NCBI GenBank assembly: GCA_019623805.1
Contig: CP053680.1
Span: forward strand, 2,334,001 to 2,398,000
Length of the DNA: 64,000 nt
Direction: 5' to 3'
DNA from: Gammaproteobacteria bacterium (ex Lamellibrachia satsuma)
GTDB lineage: Bacteria; Pseudomonadota; Gammaproteobacteria; Chromatiales; Chromatiaceae
The notes below the pieces were generated by a model. It ran no database searches, was not told where the DNA came from, and saw nothing but the letters and a program-made list of their open reading frames with translations. The position numbers were made by a program, and so were the translations under genes. Below are positions 54,611 to 62,460 of the stretch, piece after piece. Numbering within the stretch: the stretch's first letter is position 1; each line of letters begins with the position of its first letter.

Positions 54611-55435
54611 TCAGTCATCTGTAGCCATGTCCTGCTCGAAGTAGTAGATGCCGATACCGGCCTGTTTGCGACCATTGCCTTTTACCTCAGGGTTAAGGTC
54701 GCGGTCCTGGGCAGAGAGATGGCGGTCAAGCTCGATCAGCAGGGCCTGGGCCTTCTCTGCGCTCATTTCCCGGAAACGGGGTAGCGCCTCCTCTGGCAGG
54801 TTGTCATAGGCCACCTTGCGTTGGTAGCGGGGATCGGAATCGCCCAGCCGCAGATTGTGGTCGATGGTGGATAGCAGCAGGTAGATGTCGGTGCCCAATA
54901 TATGCAGCTTGTCCTTTTCCCCGGTGCGGGGAACAAAGGCCTCCATCAGGAGATGGATGTTGCCGTTACTATCCTGCTCGACCGTTCCCACCCTGAGCAG
55001 TTCATCGAGGATGGCCCTGGGCGGGATGTCACCGCTGTGCTCTTTCGCCAGCGCAGTGAAGCTGTTGACCCCGGAATCGAAAGAGAGTTCAGCCGGGGTG
55101 CCTTCCGAAGTGTGGAAGCGGCTGTCCCGCAGCCAGCCGGCGATTACCCTCGCTGCCCGGTTGTACTGCTGGGCAATGGCGGAGTCGTCAGGTCTCTCTA
55201 TCTTCTGCAGGCGGCTTACATCCTTGCGGGTGAGGCCGGTAATAACCGAGATGCGCGATACTGACTGCTTGCGCCCCGGGAGAGTGAACTCTTTTTCCGC
55301 CACATCCATAAATACCCATCTGCTGAGATCTGCAAAGTCACCGTAGCTCATGCCGTTACGTAACAGCAGGCGCACCAGTGGCCGCAGGAGTTTCAGGATG
55401 GCGGCGGTGAGTGTTTTCTGGATCTCGTTGGACAT
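54611..55435 (-). CDS. DUF6502 protein, probable DNA-binding regulator
   Basis: This is a protein of about 274 residues, start set at MSNEIQKTL (a GTG at 55453 would add six residues). No signal peptide. The N-terminal region includes NGMSYGDFADLSRWVF, followed by a helix-turn-helix-like segment SVSRISVITGLTRKDVSRLQ (about residues 60-79). The rest is mostly helical, ending YYFEQD. DUF6502 has no established function; the HTH-like part and the operator-like palindrome in its own promoter suggest an autoregulator. It is the first gene of a two-gene operon with the DUF5666 lipoprotein. Confidence 0.8.
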   Translation of the reverse strand: MSNEIQKTLTAAILKLLRPLVRLLLRNGMSYGDFADLSRWVFMDVAEKEFTLPGRKQSVSRISVITGLTRKDVSRLQKIERPDDSAIAQQYNRAARVIAGWLRDSRFHTSEGTPAELSFDSGVNSFTALAKEHSGDIPPRAILDELLRVGTVEQDSNGNIHLLMEAFVPRTGEKDKLHILGTDIYLLLSTIDHNLRLGDSDPRYQRKVAYDNLPEEALPRFREMSAEKAQALLIELDRHLSAQDRDLNPEVKGNGRKQAGIGIYYFEQDMATDD

Positions 55436-55524
55436 CGAACTGATTAAATCCACATTGGTAGCTGATCTCGTTAGTGCTCAGGTCCAGGCCAGCCTCTGTA
55501 AGGTTGGCTTGGAGACGGCCTTGT

Positions 55525-55540
55525 TGGGATTATAATCCCA
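55525..55540. promoter_or_regulatory. Palindromic operator 1, TGGGATTATAATCCCA
   Basis: A perfect 16-bp palindrome (TGGGA-N6-TCCCA) overlaps the -10 box of the DUF6502 promoter. The same half-sites and spacing occur at 58670-58685. Confidence 0.75.
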
Positions 55541-55556
55541 TTTTTGCCCAGGTCAA
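55529..55556 (-). promoter_or_regulatory. Sigma-70 promoter of the DUF6502-DUF5666 operon
   Basis: On the minus strand TTGACC (55556-55551), a 16-bp spacer, then TATAAT (55534-55529). The start site would be near 55522, giving a leader of about 85 nt. The -10 box lies within the operator palindrome. Confidence 0.75.
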
Positions 55557-55582
55557 GTAATACTCATTAATTAAATCCTGCA

Positions 55583-58500
55583 TCAGGGCCTCTCATGGCA
55601 CAGCGCACAACTGACCTCAGTGCCCTTGACGAGGTGGATCGGGCCGTTATCGTCGGTTTGAAGGTCGCGGTCCGCTGCGGTACGGGAGAGTGCGGTGCCT
55701 TCCAGGTTCTGGCCGTGGCATGCGCGGCAACTCCCTGGATTCTGCTGGTAGAAGGACTCATGCCCCTCAGTCCAGGCAGGGTTGTTGACGTTGTGCATGC
55801 CGTGGGGGCCATCCAGGGTGAGACCCAGGGTGGTATGGCAACTACTGCATTCACTAATGGTTCCGGCATGCCCCTGCAGCTGTACGGCGGCTACATTGTC
55901 GTTGGATCCCTGCGCTGCATTGGGCCAGATGGCGTGAGTGGAGCCGTGGCAGCCTTCGCAGGCAACACCGCCATGTCCCAGGCTGTTGCGATAGAGCTTG
56001 GCCGGGTTTTCCGCAAAACGCTTGTTCTCTGCCCGGCGGGGAGTTGCCGATGGATCCCCTGATTCCCAGGCCTGACTGAGGCGAATGGTGCCGCCCAAGT
56101 GATCATTGGAATCACCGGTGTGGCAGGATTCGCAGCGTGGCTCGTCGATCCAGGGCTGGCGCGGAGTGGTGCCGTCATTGGCCCCGTCGAGACCGCCGCC
56201 GGCTGGAAGGTCGTGTACACCGCCCACTGCAAGCATACCGCCGTGGCAGTTCTGGCAGGTGATGCCGGCACCGCCCATGGCGCCGCGCAGGCACTTGGTA
56301 ACCTTGCCGGGATGGCACTGGTAGCAGGTCTCTTCCAGAGTGCCGTTTTCCGGGAAGATAAGCTCATCTGTGGCGGGATCCCGCAGCTCACCATGGTGGC
56401 CGTGCATCACCTGGGACATCATGGCATGGCCCACCTGCTTGCCGACAGGCCCGCCGTTTCCAGCCAGGTCCAGCGCTGCCGAATAGTGGCAACCGGCGCA
56501 GAGCACCGGGCGCTGATTATCGATATTGGTGCCGTGCTTGTTGTCGTGGAGACGCAGGATATTGGCCTTTGCCGCCTGCAGTACATCGTTGGGGTCGTTG
56601 ATATCATCAGGGAAGATGAAATCGACATCTGGGCGACGGTTGCTGTCGGCGCCTATCTCCCCCAGGGCATGACAGTTCTGGCAGTCCGCCTCGGAGGCGA
56701 CCGGCAAAACGACGTCCAGACTGGCGAGAGCCTGGCCACTGGCCTTGTCACTGGCGGTAACCTGCATCAGCGGATAGGAATTGGTCTGTCCGGCGTCATC
56801 CACCGGCAGGATCGGAACGCCGTCCGCGGAGAACCAGGCGAAGTCTGCGTCGTAGTGCCCGAAGGGTTGATCCTCATTGGCGGCATAGGGTGCGTTGACG
56901 CCGGGCATGCTCTGGCCCAGGAGTCCAACATCAGCCGGGGGGTTGCCTCCGAACAGATCGAAGACGTAGGTGTTGCCGCTAGCCGGGTTGATGTCCCAGA
57001 AGTTGGTTTTCTGCACGGATCCCGGCAGGTTCTGGCTGGTGGTGTTGATCGAGCCTGCTGCATCCATCTGCGCCTTGTAGGCGACGTCGACTTCCGCGCT
57101 GCTGAGGATGCGGGGGGTGGCGCCGCGCTCGATGACCTGGCTGCGGATTACATTGAAAGGCGGCAGGACTACGAAGGTGGTGTAGTCAAGGTCAGCACAG
57201 TGCATGCCGAGATCGTTGAAGGCGAGAACACGGTGGGTGTCGGTGATACCTGGGACGCCGGTGTTTCCGTCGTCATCTTCGTTCTCAGAGGAGCCCTCTT
57301 CGTCAGTATCATCTCCCTCTGCGCCTTCGTCCCCGCTGCCTTCAGCATGATCCTCATCATCGGTCTCACTCTCAGTCCCTGATTTTCTGACCAGTTTGAC
57401 TGCAAACAGATTACCTGAAGCATCCTGTGTGACGTCTATCTCCAGTTCATCGCCGACCCTGATCTGCTGCAGGTTGAAACTGCGATCCTCGTTCCACTCG
57501 TCTATTACCAGTGTTTCACTGGAGTAGTGGACCAAACTATTGCCGATGGTCAAGGTGCTGTTATTGCTGTCGACCTGGCTTACTATGCCTTCGATTTCAG
57601 TGTATGTCTCGGAGCGAAACTCGATCTCATCTGCGCTGACCTGCCCCTGCTCGTTGAGATGTCCCCTGACTTTTATCAGTGCATTCTCAGTAAGCTGCTG
57701 CTGATCGCCATCTTCAAATTCGGTTTCCGGATTGACCAGAATCTCCAGGCCATTGAGAGTAAACAGGTCATCCGTGAGGAGTGTGTCGATTCTGCCTTCC
57801 AGTTTGATCTGTTCATCTGTGTCACTATCGATCTGTTCCGCTGCGTCTTCCGCCGCTTCGATCTCGTCAGCGATCAGGTCACCGTTGATGGGTGATGTGC
57901 CCTGACGGCTGCTGATCTCATAAAACCTGCCGACAATCAGTACGTCCTTGACCTCCGCCTGGCTGTAGTCGACCCCCATAGTTCCCAGGGTGAGTCGTTT
58001 TGCGTTTTCATCCAGGGTCTCGATCCGGCCTTTTACGCTGACCTCATCCCCTGGATCCAAGGCGAGTTTTTTCAGCTCAATGCGGGTGGCGAACAGTGCG
58101 CCATCCGCATCGCGATAACCACTGATCTCGACAATGGCGCCTTGGGGGATGGCTGCAATGGTGGTGATGCCGGCAACAGCTGACTCAAAAACGGTGAGAG
58201 GGTCGCTGTAAACGGTCTGCCCCATGACCTGAAGTGCGCCGCCGGTGCCGGTCAGATTCTCGTCGACAAAGCCGTGAATCTCATCGGAGAAATCTATATT
58301 GAAGGCCTCTCCATGGCTACCGTCGGAGTTGCCTTTCAGCAGCACCACCATGCCGAGTTTCAATGCGCTCTCATCGGCAGGAACGCCATTGATGGTAATT
58401 TGAGTGTTGTCTGTTTCGTACTCGACCCCATCGACATATACACTGCCAAAGCCGGTCACCCGGCCAAGGACGGTTTCGTCGCTGCGTGTTGCGGAAGAGC

Positions 58501-58591
58501 CTCCGAATGTCGCGTCATCTCCTCCGCCCCCACAGGCGCTGATCAGCAGCACCAGCAGTGTGGATATGGCTATTTGTTGTAATTTTTTCAT
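55583..58591 (-). CDS. DUF5666-multihaem cytochrome c fusion lipoprotein (nine haems)
   Basis: This is a lipoprotein of about 1002 residues, start at ATG 58591 (MKKLQQIAISTLLVLLISAC, lipobox ISAC, AAGGAAAC upstream). Residues about 30-400 are DUF5666-like beta modules and about 405-450 a very acidic linker (TESETDDEDHAEG...). Residues 455-630 form a globular part with VLAFNDLGMHC. From about 634 to the end there are nine CxxCH haem sites (CQNCH, CAGCH, CYQCH, CQNCH, CESCH, CEGCH, CSSCH, CRACH, CALCH). It is probably an outer-membrane-facing electron-transfer protein. The last haem motif is four residues from the C-terminus. It has its own promoter with the shared operator. Confidence 0.88.
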   Translation of the reverse strand: MKKLQQIAISTLLVLLISACGGGGDDATFGGSSATRSDETVLGRVTGFGSVYVDGVEYETDNTQITINGVPADESALKLGMVVLLKGNSDGSHGEAFNIDFSDEIHGFVDENLTGTGGALQVMGQTVYSDPLTVFESAVAGITTIAAIPQGAIVEISGYRDADGALFATRIELKKLALDPGDEVSVKGRIETLDENAKRLTLGTMGVDYSQAEVKDVLIVGRFYEISSRQGTSPINGDLIADEIEAAEDAAEQIDSDTDEQIKLEGRIDTLLTDDLFTLNGLEILVNPETEFEDGDQQQLTENALIKVRGHLNEQGQVSADEIEFRSETYTEIEGIVSQVDSNNSTLTIGNSLVHYSSETLVIDEWNEDRSFNLQQIRVGDELEIDVTQDASGNLFAVKLVRKSGTESETDDEDHAEGSGDEGAEGDDTDEEGSSENEDDDGNTGVPGITDTHRVLAFNDLGMHCADLDYTTFVVLPPFNVIRSQVIERGATPRILSSAEVDVAYKAQMDAAGSINTTSQNLPGSVQKTNFWDINPASGNTYVFDLFGGNPPADVGLLGQSMPGVNAPYAANEDQPFGHYDADFAWFSADGVPILPVDDAGQTNSYPLMQVTASDKASGQALASLDVVLPVASEADCQNCHALGEIGADSNRRPDVDFIFPDDINDPNDVLQAAKANILRLHDNKHGTNIDNQRPVLCAGCHYSAALDLAGNGGPVGKQVGHAMMSQVMHGHHGELRDPATDELIFPENGTLEETCYQCHPGKVTKCLRGAMGGAGITCQNCHGGMLAVGGVHDLPAGGGLDGANDGTTPRQPWIDEPRCESCHTGDSNDHLGGTIRLSQAWESGDPSATPRRAENKRFAENPAKLYRNSLGHGGVACEGCHGSTHAIWPNAAQGSNDNVAAVQLQGHAGTISECSSCHTTLGLTLDGPHGMHNVNNPAWTEGHESFYQQNPGSCRACHGQNLEGTALSRTAADRDLQTDDNGPIHLVKGTEVSCALCHERP

Positions 58592-58669
58592 ATCGACTGT
58601 TTCCTTGTGATTGATGCGGGGGGCGTCTGCTTGCCTGTCTTGAGTGTCAGCTCTGACAGACTCCATAAG

Positions 58670-58685
58670 TGGGAATTATATCCCA
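58670..58685. promoter_or_regulatory. Palindromic operator 2, TGGGAATTATATCCCA
   Basis: TGGGA-N6-TCCCA, with the six central bases reading TATAAT on the minus strand. It is the same element as 55525-55540, and is 79 bp before the multihaem start codon. Confidence 0.75.
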
Positions 58686-58702
58686 ATATTTTAAATCGTC
58701 AA
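58675..58702 (-). promoter_or_regulatory. Sigma-70 promoter of the multihaem gene
   Basis: On the minus strand TTGACG (58702-58697), a 16-bp spacer, then TATAAT (58680-58675). The geometry is identical to the DUF6502 promoter. The start site is predicted near 58668, a leader of about 77 nt. Confidence 0.78.
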
Positions 58703-58859
58703 ATAAATTGCCTGGAATAGAAAACGCCGTTTCACGCAGTCGAGTGGCAAATGGTGCCTTACTGGGAGGATTTTCAGAGTGGTTTTCGTTTTTCGCCGTA
58801 TATCGAAACGCCTAAATGTGGTAACTTTTTGCACGTTTTTCACCACAGGAATCAGACGG

Positions 58860-59147
58860 ATGTCGTTGGATCGCTCTGACATAGAGAAAATTGCCCACCT
58901 TGCCAGAATGGCGGTGGACGAGGACCGGATCGAAGGTTATGCCACAGACCTCTCCAATATTCTGGGTTTGGTTGCACAGATGGATGACGTCGAAACCGAT
59001 GATGTCACACCGATGGCCCACCCGCTGCATATGGCTCAGCGTCTGCGGGTGGACGAGGTGACTGAAGTGAACCGCCGGGAAGACTTCCAGGCCATTGCGC
59101 CCAAGGTTGAGAGTGATCTCTACCTGGTGCCCAAGGTGATCGAGTAG
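58860..59147 (+). CDS. gatC: Glutamyl-tRNA(Gln) amidotransferase subunit C
   Basis: This 95-residue GatC has start ATG 58860 (MSLDRSDIEKIAHLARM, AGGA upstream). In-frame codons back to 58779 are not conserved and overlap the spacer. Family features DLSNILGLVAQM and DVTPMAHPL are present. GatC wraps GatA to GatB in the complex that converts Glu-tRNA(Gln) or Asp-tRNA(Asn). It is first in gatCAB, 37 bp before gatA, and divergent from the multihaem gene. Confidence 0.95.
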   Translation: MSLDRSDIEKIAHLARMAVDEDRIEGYATDLSNILGLVAQMDDVETDDVTPMAHPLHMAQRLRVDEVTEVNRREDFQAIAPKVESDLYLVPKVIE

Positions 59148-59184
59148 TGGATGAGTTCGACTTTGCAGGAATAACTGACTGACT

Positions 59185-60636
59185 ATGCATAACAAAACTA
59201 TCGCGGAACTGGGCGCGGGCCTGCGTGCCGGTGAATTTTCCAGTGTGGAACTGACTCGTCATTTCCTGGCGCGCATCGATTCGCTGGATGAGGGCTTGAA
59301 CTGCTATATCACGGTAACCCCGGATGTCGCCCTTCAGGCTGCGGAAGCGGCTGATCAGCGGATCAGTGCGGGCAATGCCGGACCTCTCGCAGGCATTCCT
59401 ATCGCGCAGAAGGATATTTTCTGCACCCAGGGTGTGAAAACCAGTTGCGGCTCCCGCATGCTCGACAGTTTCATCTCGCCCTACGACGCTACTGTTGTGG
59501 AGCGGCTCAATGCCGCCGGGGTGGTGATGCTCGGCAAGGCCAATATGGATGAGTTCGCCATGGGCTCCTCCAATGAGACCAGTTTCTACGGCCCGGTGCG
59601 CAATCCCTGGGACCGGGAGCGTGTGCCCGGCGGCTCATCCGGTGGTTCGGCTGCTCTCGTCGCGGCGCGTCTGGCGGTCGCGGCAACCGGCACCGATACC
59701 GGTGGTTCCATCCGCCAGCCCGCTGCGCTCTGTGGCATTACCGGACTGAAACCCACCTACGGCCGGGTCTCCCGTTACGGCATGATCGCCTTTGCGTCGA
59801 GTCTCGACCAGGGCGGTCCGATGACCCGTAGCGCCGAGGATGCGGCGCTGATGCTGCAGGCCATGGCCGGTTTCGATCCGAGAGATTCCACCAGTGCGGA
59901 GGAACCACTACCCGATTTTTCCGCTGGTCTGAACGACTCTCTGCAGGGGTTGAAGATTGGCCTGCCGAAGGAGTATTTCGGCGAAGGTCTGGATGCCGGG
60001 GTGGCGGCATCTGTTGAGGCTGCCATCGAGGAGTACCGCAAACTGGGCGCCGAGGTGGTGGAGATCAGCCTGCCCAACACGCATCTGGCGGTGCCCACCT
60101 ACTACGTGGTCGCGCCTGCCGAGTGCTCTTCCAATCTCTCCCGTTTTGACGGCGTACGATATGGCTATCGCTGCGAAGACCCCAAGGATCTGGAGGACCT
60201 CTATAAACGTTCCAGAGGCGAGGGGTTTGGTGAAGAGGTAAAGCGGCGCATCATGATCGGAACCTATGCCCTTTCGGCCGGGTATTACGACGCCTACTAT
60301 CTGAAGGCGCAGAAGATCCGTCACCTGATCTCCGATGATTTCAAGGCTGCCTTCGAGCAGGTCGATGTGATTTTGGGACCCTCCACACCCAGTACCGCCT
60401 TTGGCCTGGGGGAGAAGGCGGGTGATCCGGTGACCATGTACCTCAACGATATCTATACCATTGCGGCCAATCTGGCAGGGCTGCCCGGCATGTCGGTGCC
60501 GGTGGGACCGGTGGAGGGCATGCCGGTCGGATTGCAGCTCATCGGCAACTATTTTGCTGAGGCGAAGCTGCTGAACGTCGCCCATAAACTCCAGCAGGCA
60601 ACGGACTGGCACAAGTTGGCGCCGGAAGGTTATTGA
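59185..60636 (+). CDS. gatA: Glutamyl-tRNA(Gln) amidotransferase subunit A
   Basis: This 483-residue amidase-signature protein has the Ser-cisSer-Lys triad visible in AQKDIF (lysine), [13 protein letters not shown] and [12 protein letters not shown] (serines). It hydrolyses glutamine to ammonia for transamidation of mischarged tRNA, in complex with GatB and GatC. Length is normal. The spacer to gatB carries a nested inverted repeat. Confidence 0.97.
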   Translation: MHNKTIAELGAGLRAGEFSSVELTRHFLARIDSLDEGLNCYITVTPDVALQAAEAADQRISAGNAGPLAGIPIAQKDIFCTQGVKTSCGSRMLDSFISPYDATVVERLNAAGVVMLGKANMDEFAMGSSNETSFYGPVRNPWDRERVPGGSSGGSAALVAARLAVAATGTDTGGSIRQPAALCGITGLKPTYGRVSRYGMIAFASSLDQGGPMTRSAEDAALMLQAMAGFDPRDSTSAEEPLPDFSAGLNDSLQGLKIGLPKEYFGEGLDAGVAASVEAAIEEYRKLGAEVVEISLPNTHLAVPTYYVVAPAECSSNLSRFDGVRYGYRCEDPKDLEDLYKRSRGEGFGEEVKRRIMIGTYALSAGYYDAYYLKAQKIRHLISDDFKAAFEQVDVILGPSTPSTAFGLGEKAGDPVTMYLNDIYTIAANLAGLPGMSVPVGPVEGMPVGLQLIGNYFAEAKLLNVAHKLQQATDWHKLAPEGY

Positions 60637-60658
60637 ATTTTCCAAGTGGTGAACATGC

Positions 60659-60723
60659 AGGATGTGGTGAGCTTGCGAACCGCATCGGTAGTGAATGATG
60701 CGGTTCATTCTTCACCGCATCCT
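60659..60723. repeat. Nested inverted repeat between gatA and gatB
   Basis: The outer arms AGGATGTGGTGA and TCACCGCATCCT (one mismatch) enclose inner arms GAACCGCATC and GATGCGGTTC (perfect). A 65-bp REP-like element within the operon. Confidence 0.75.
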
Positions 60724-60753
60724 ACAGTTTTTGAAATTTAAAGAGTAAAGACC

Positions 60754-62187
60754 ATGCAGTGGGAAACCGTCATCGGGTTGGAAGTTCATACCCAATTGGC
60801 CACCAAATCGAAGATCTTCTCCGGGGCCTCCACGGCCTATGGTGCAGCGCCCAACACCCAGGCCTGCAATGTGGATCTGGCCTTCCCCGGCGTGTTGCCG
60901 GTGTTGAACCGGGAGGCGGTAAACTGCGCCCTCAAATTCGGTGTCGCAGTTGGCGCAGAAATAGGTAAGCGTTCAGTGTTTGCGCGAAAAAACTACTTCT
61001 ATCCTGATTTGCCAAAGGGTTATCAGATCAGTCAGTTTGAATTGCCTATTGTGGGCAGGGGCGAATTGACCATCGAGCTGGAAAACGGCGAGTCGAAAGT
61101 GATCGGCATCACCCGTGCGCATCTGGAGGAGGATGCAGGCAAGTCTCTGCATGAGGACTTTCACGGTTTGAGCGGGATCGACCTCAACCGGGCCGGTACG
61201 CCGCTGCTGGAGATCGTCTCCGAGCCGGATATGCGCTCCATCAAGGAGGCGGTAGCCTATGCCCGCAAGATTCACCAACTGGTAGTCTATCTCGGCATCT
61301 GCGACGGCAATATGCAGGAGGGTTCTTTCCGGGTGGACGCGAACCTCTCCATTCGTCCCTATGGTCAGGAAGCGTTCGGTACCCGTACAGAGCTGAAGAA
61401 CATCAACTCCTTCCGTTTTCTGGAACGCGCCCTCAACTATGAGTTGGAGCGCCAAATCGACGTGGTTGAAGGTGGCGGCAGGATCGTGCAGGAGACCCGT
61501 CTCTACGATGCCGACAGGGATGAGACCCGCTCCATGCGCAGCAAGGAGGAGGCGAACGACTACCGTTACTTCCCCGATCCTGATCTGCTGCCGGTGGAGA
61601 TCGATGAGTCGCTGCTGGAGCAGATCCGGGATGGGATGCCGGAACTGCCTGCCGCCAAGCTGCAGCGTTTTATTCAGACCTATGCACTGGGCGAAAAAGA
61701 GGCGAAGGCACTGACTGCCAGCCGTCCCTTGGCGGACTATTTCGAAGTGGTGGTCGAGGCGGGTGGCGAAACCAAGATGGCTGCCAACTGGGTCACCATG
61801 GAACTGGGTGGTGCATTGAACAAGGCGGGGCTGAATCTCGCCGACTCCCCGGTGAGTCCTGAGCAGATGGGTGGGTTGCTGAAACGCATCGCCGACAAGA
61901 CCATCTCAGGCAAGATCGCAAAGCAGGTCTTCGAGGCGATCTGGAACGGCGAGGGTGACGCGGATACGGTGATCGAGGCTAAAGGTCTCAAGCAGATTAC
62001 CGATACAGGGGCGATGGAGCCGATTATCGACGACATCATTGCCAACAATCCAAAGCAGGTTGAACAGTTCCGCGCGGGCAAGGAGAAACTGTTGGGTTTC
62101 TTTGTCGGCCAGGTCATGAAAGCGACCAGAGGCAAGGCCAATCCTGAACAGGTCAACGAGCTTCTGCTGAAAAAACTCAAGGCCTGA
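60754..62187 (+). CDS. gatB: Aspartyl/glutamyl-tRNA amidotransferase subunit B
   Basis: This 477-residue GatB has the signature [32 protein letters not shown]-like [15 protein letters not shown] and the C-terminal tRNA-binding YqeY-like tail ([35 protein letters not shown]). It phosphorylates and amidates the tRNA-bound Glu or Asp. It is last in gatCAB. Confidence 0.97.
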   Translation: MQWETVIGLEVHTQLATKSKIFSGASTAYGAAPNTQACNVDLAFPGVLPVLNREAVNCALKFGVAVGAEIGKRSVFARKNYFYPDLPKGYQISQFELPIVGRGELTIELENGESKVIGITRAHLEEDAGKSLHEDFHGLSGIDLNRAGTPLLEIVSEPDMRSIKEAVAYARKIHQLVVYLGICDGNMQEGSFRVDANLSIRPYGQEAFGTRTELKNINSFRFLERALNYELERQIDVVEGGGRIVQETRLYDADRDETRSMRSKEEANDYRYFPDPDLLPVEIDESLLEQIRDGMPELPAAKLQRFIQTYALGEKEAKALTASRPLADYFEVVVEAGGETKMAANWVTMELGGALNKAGLNLADSPVSPEQMGGLLKRIADKTISGKIAKQVFEAIWNGEGDADTVIEAKGLKQITDTGAMEPIIDDIIANNPKQVEQFRAGKEKLLGFFVGQVMKATRGKANPEQVNELLLKKLKA

Positions 62188-62231
62188 TTGTTCAGGAAAG
62201 GTTCAGGGGCTAAGAGCGAGAATAAACATAA

Positions 62232-62360
62232 GGAAGCTCTGAATAATTGTCATTCGAACGCAGTGAGAAATCTTATACCTCGAAACCTGGCTATGCGCTT
62301 TGTAGGTTGAGATCTCTCCCTGAGGTCGAGATGACAGTAACGCAATTAATCAGAGCTTCC
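62232..62360. repeat. MITE-like element with 18-bp terminal inverted repeats
   Basis: GGAAGCTCTGAATAATTG (62232-62249) and CAATTAATCAGAGCTTCC (62343-62360) are complementary with one mismatch. A second, imperfect stem (62248-62273 against 62309-62336: TGTCATTCGAACGCAGTGAG against CTGAGGTCGAGATGACA) lies inside. It has no coding capacity. Confidence 0.8.
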
Positions 62361-62367
62361 CTGATAT

Positions 62368-62396
62368 TGCAGGAGCGGTGCCCCGCCGCTCCTGCA
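62368..62396. repeat. GGAGCGG palindrome (compact copy)
   Basis: TGCAGGAGCGG-TGCCCCG-CCGCTCCTGCA is a perfect 11-bp stem with a 7-base loop, the shortest copy of the family at 20466 and 53350. It could terminate gatCAB transcription, though no T-run follows. Confidence 0.75.
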
Positions 62397-62460
62397 TACT
62401 CCTCGCAGCAGGCTGTGGGGAATCATGTTCAAAAGGATTAACTAACCGGAGACGGGTTGC

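Noticed and set aside
53362..54624. 420-codon open frame on the plus strand
   Set aside because: It is antisense to the DUF5666 lipoprotein, which has a lipobox and a paralogue; the plus frame has no start site or recognised motif.
56099..57382. 427-codon open frame on the plus strand
   Set aside because: It is antisense to the multihaem gene, whose CxxCH pattern, lipobox and promoter make it the real gene.
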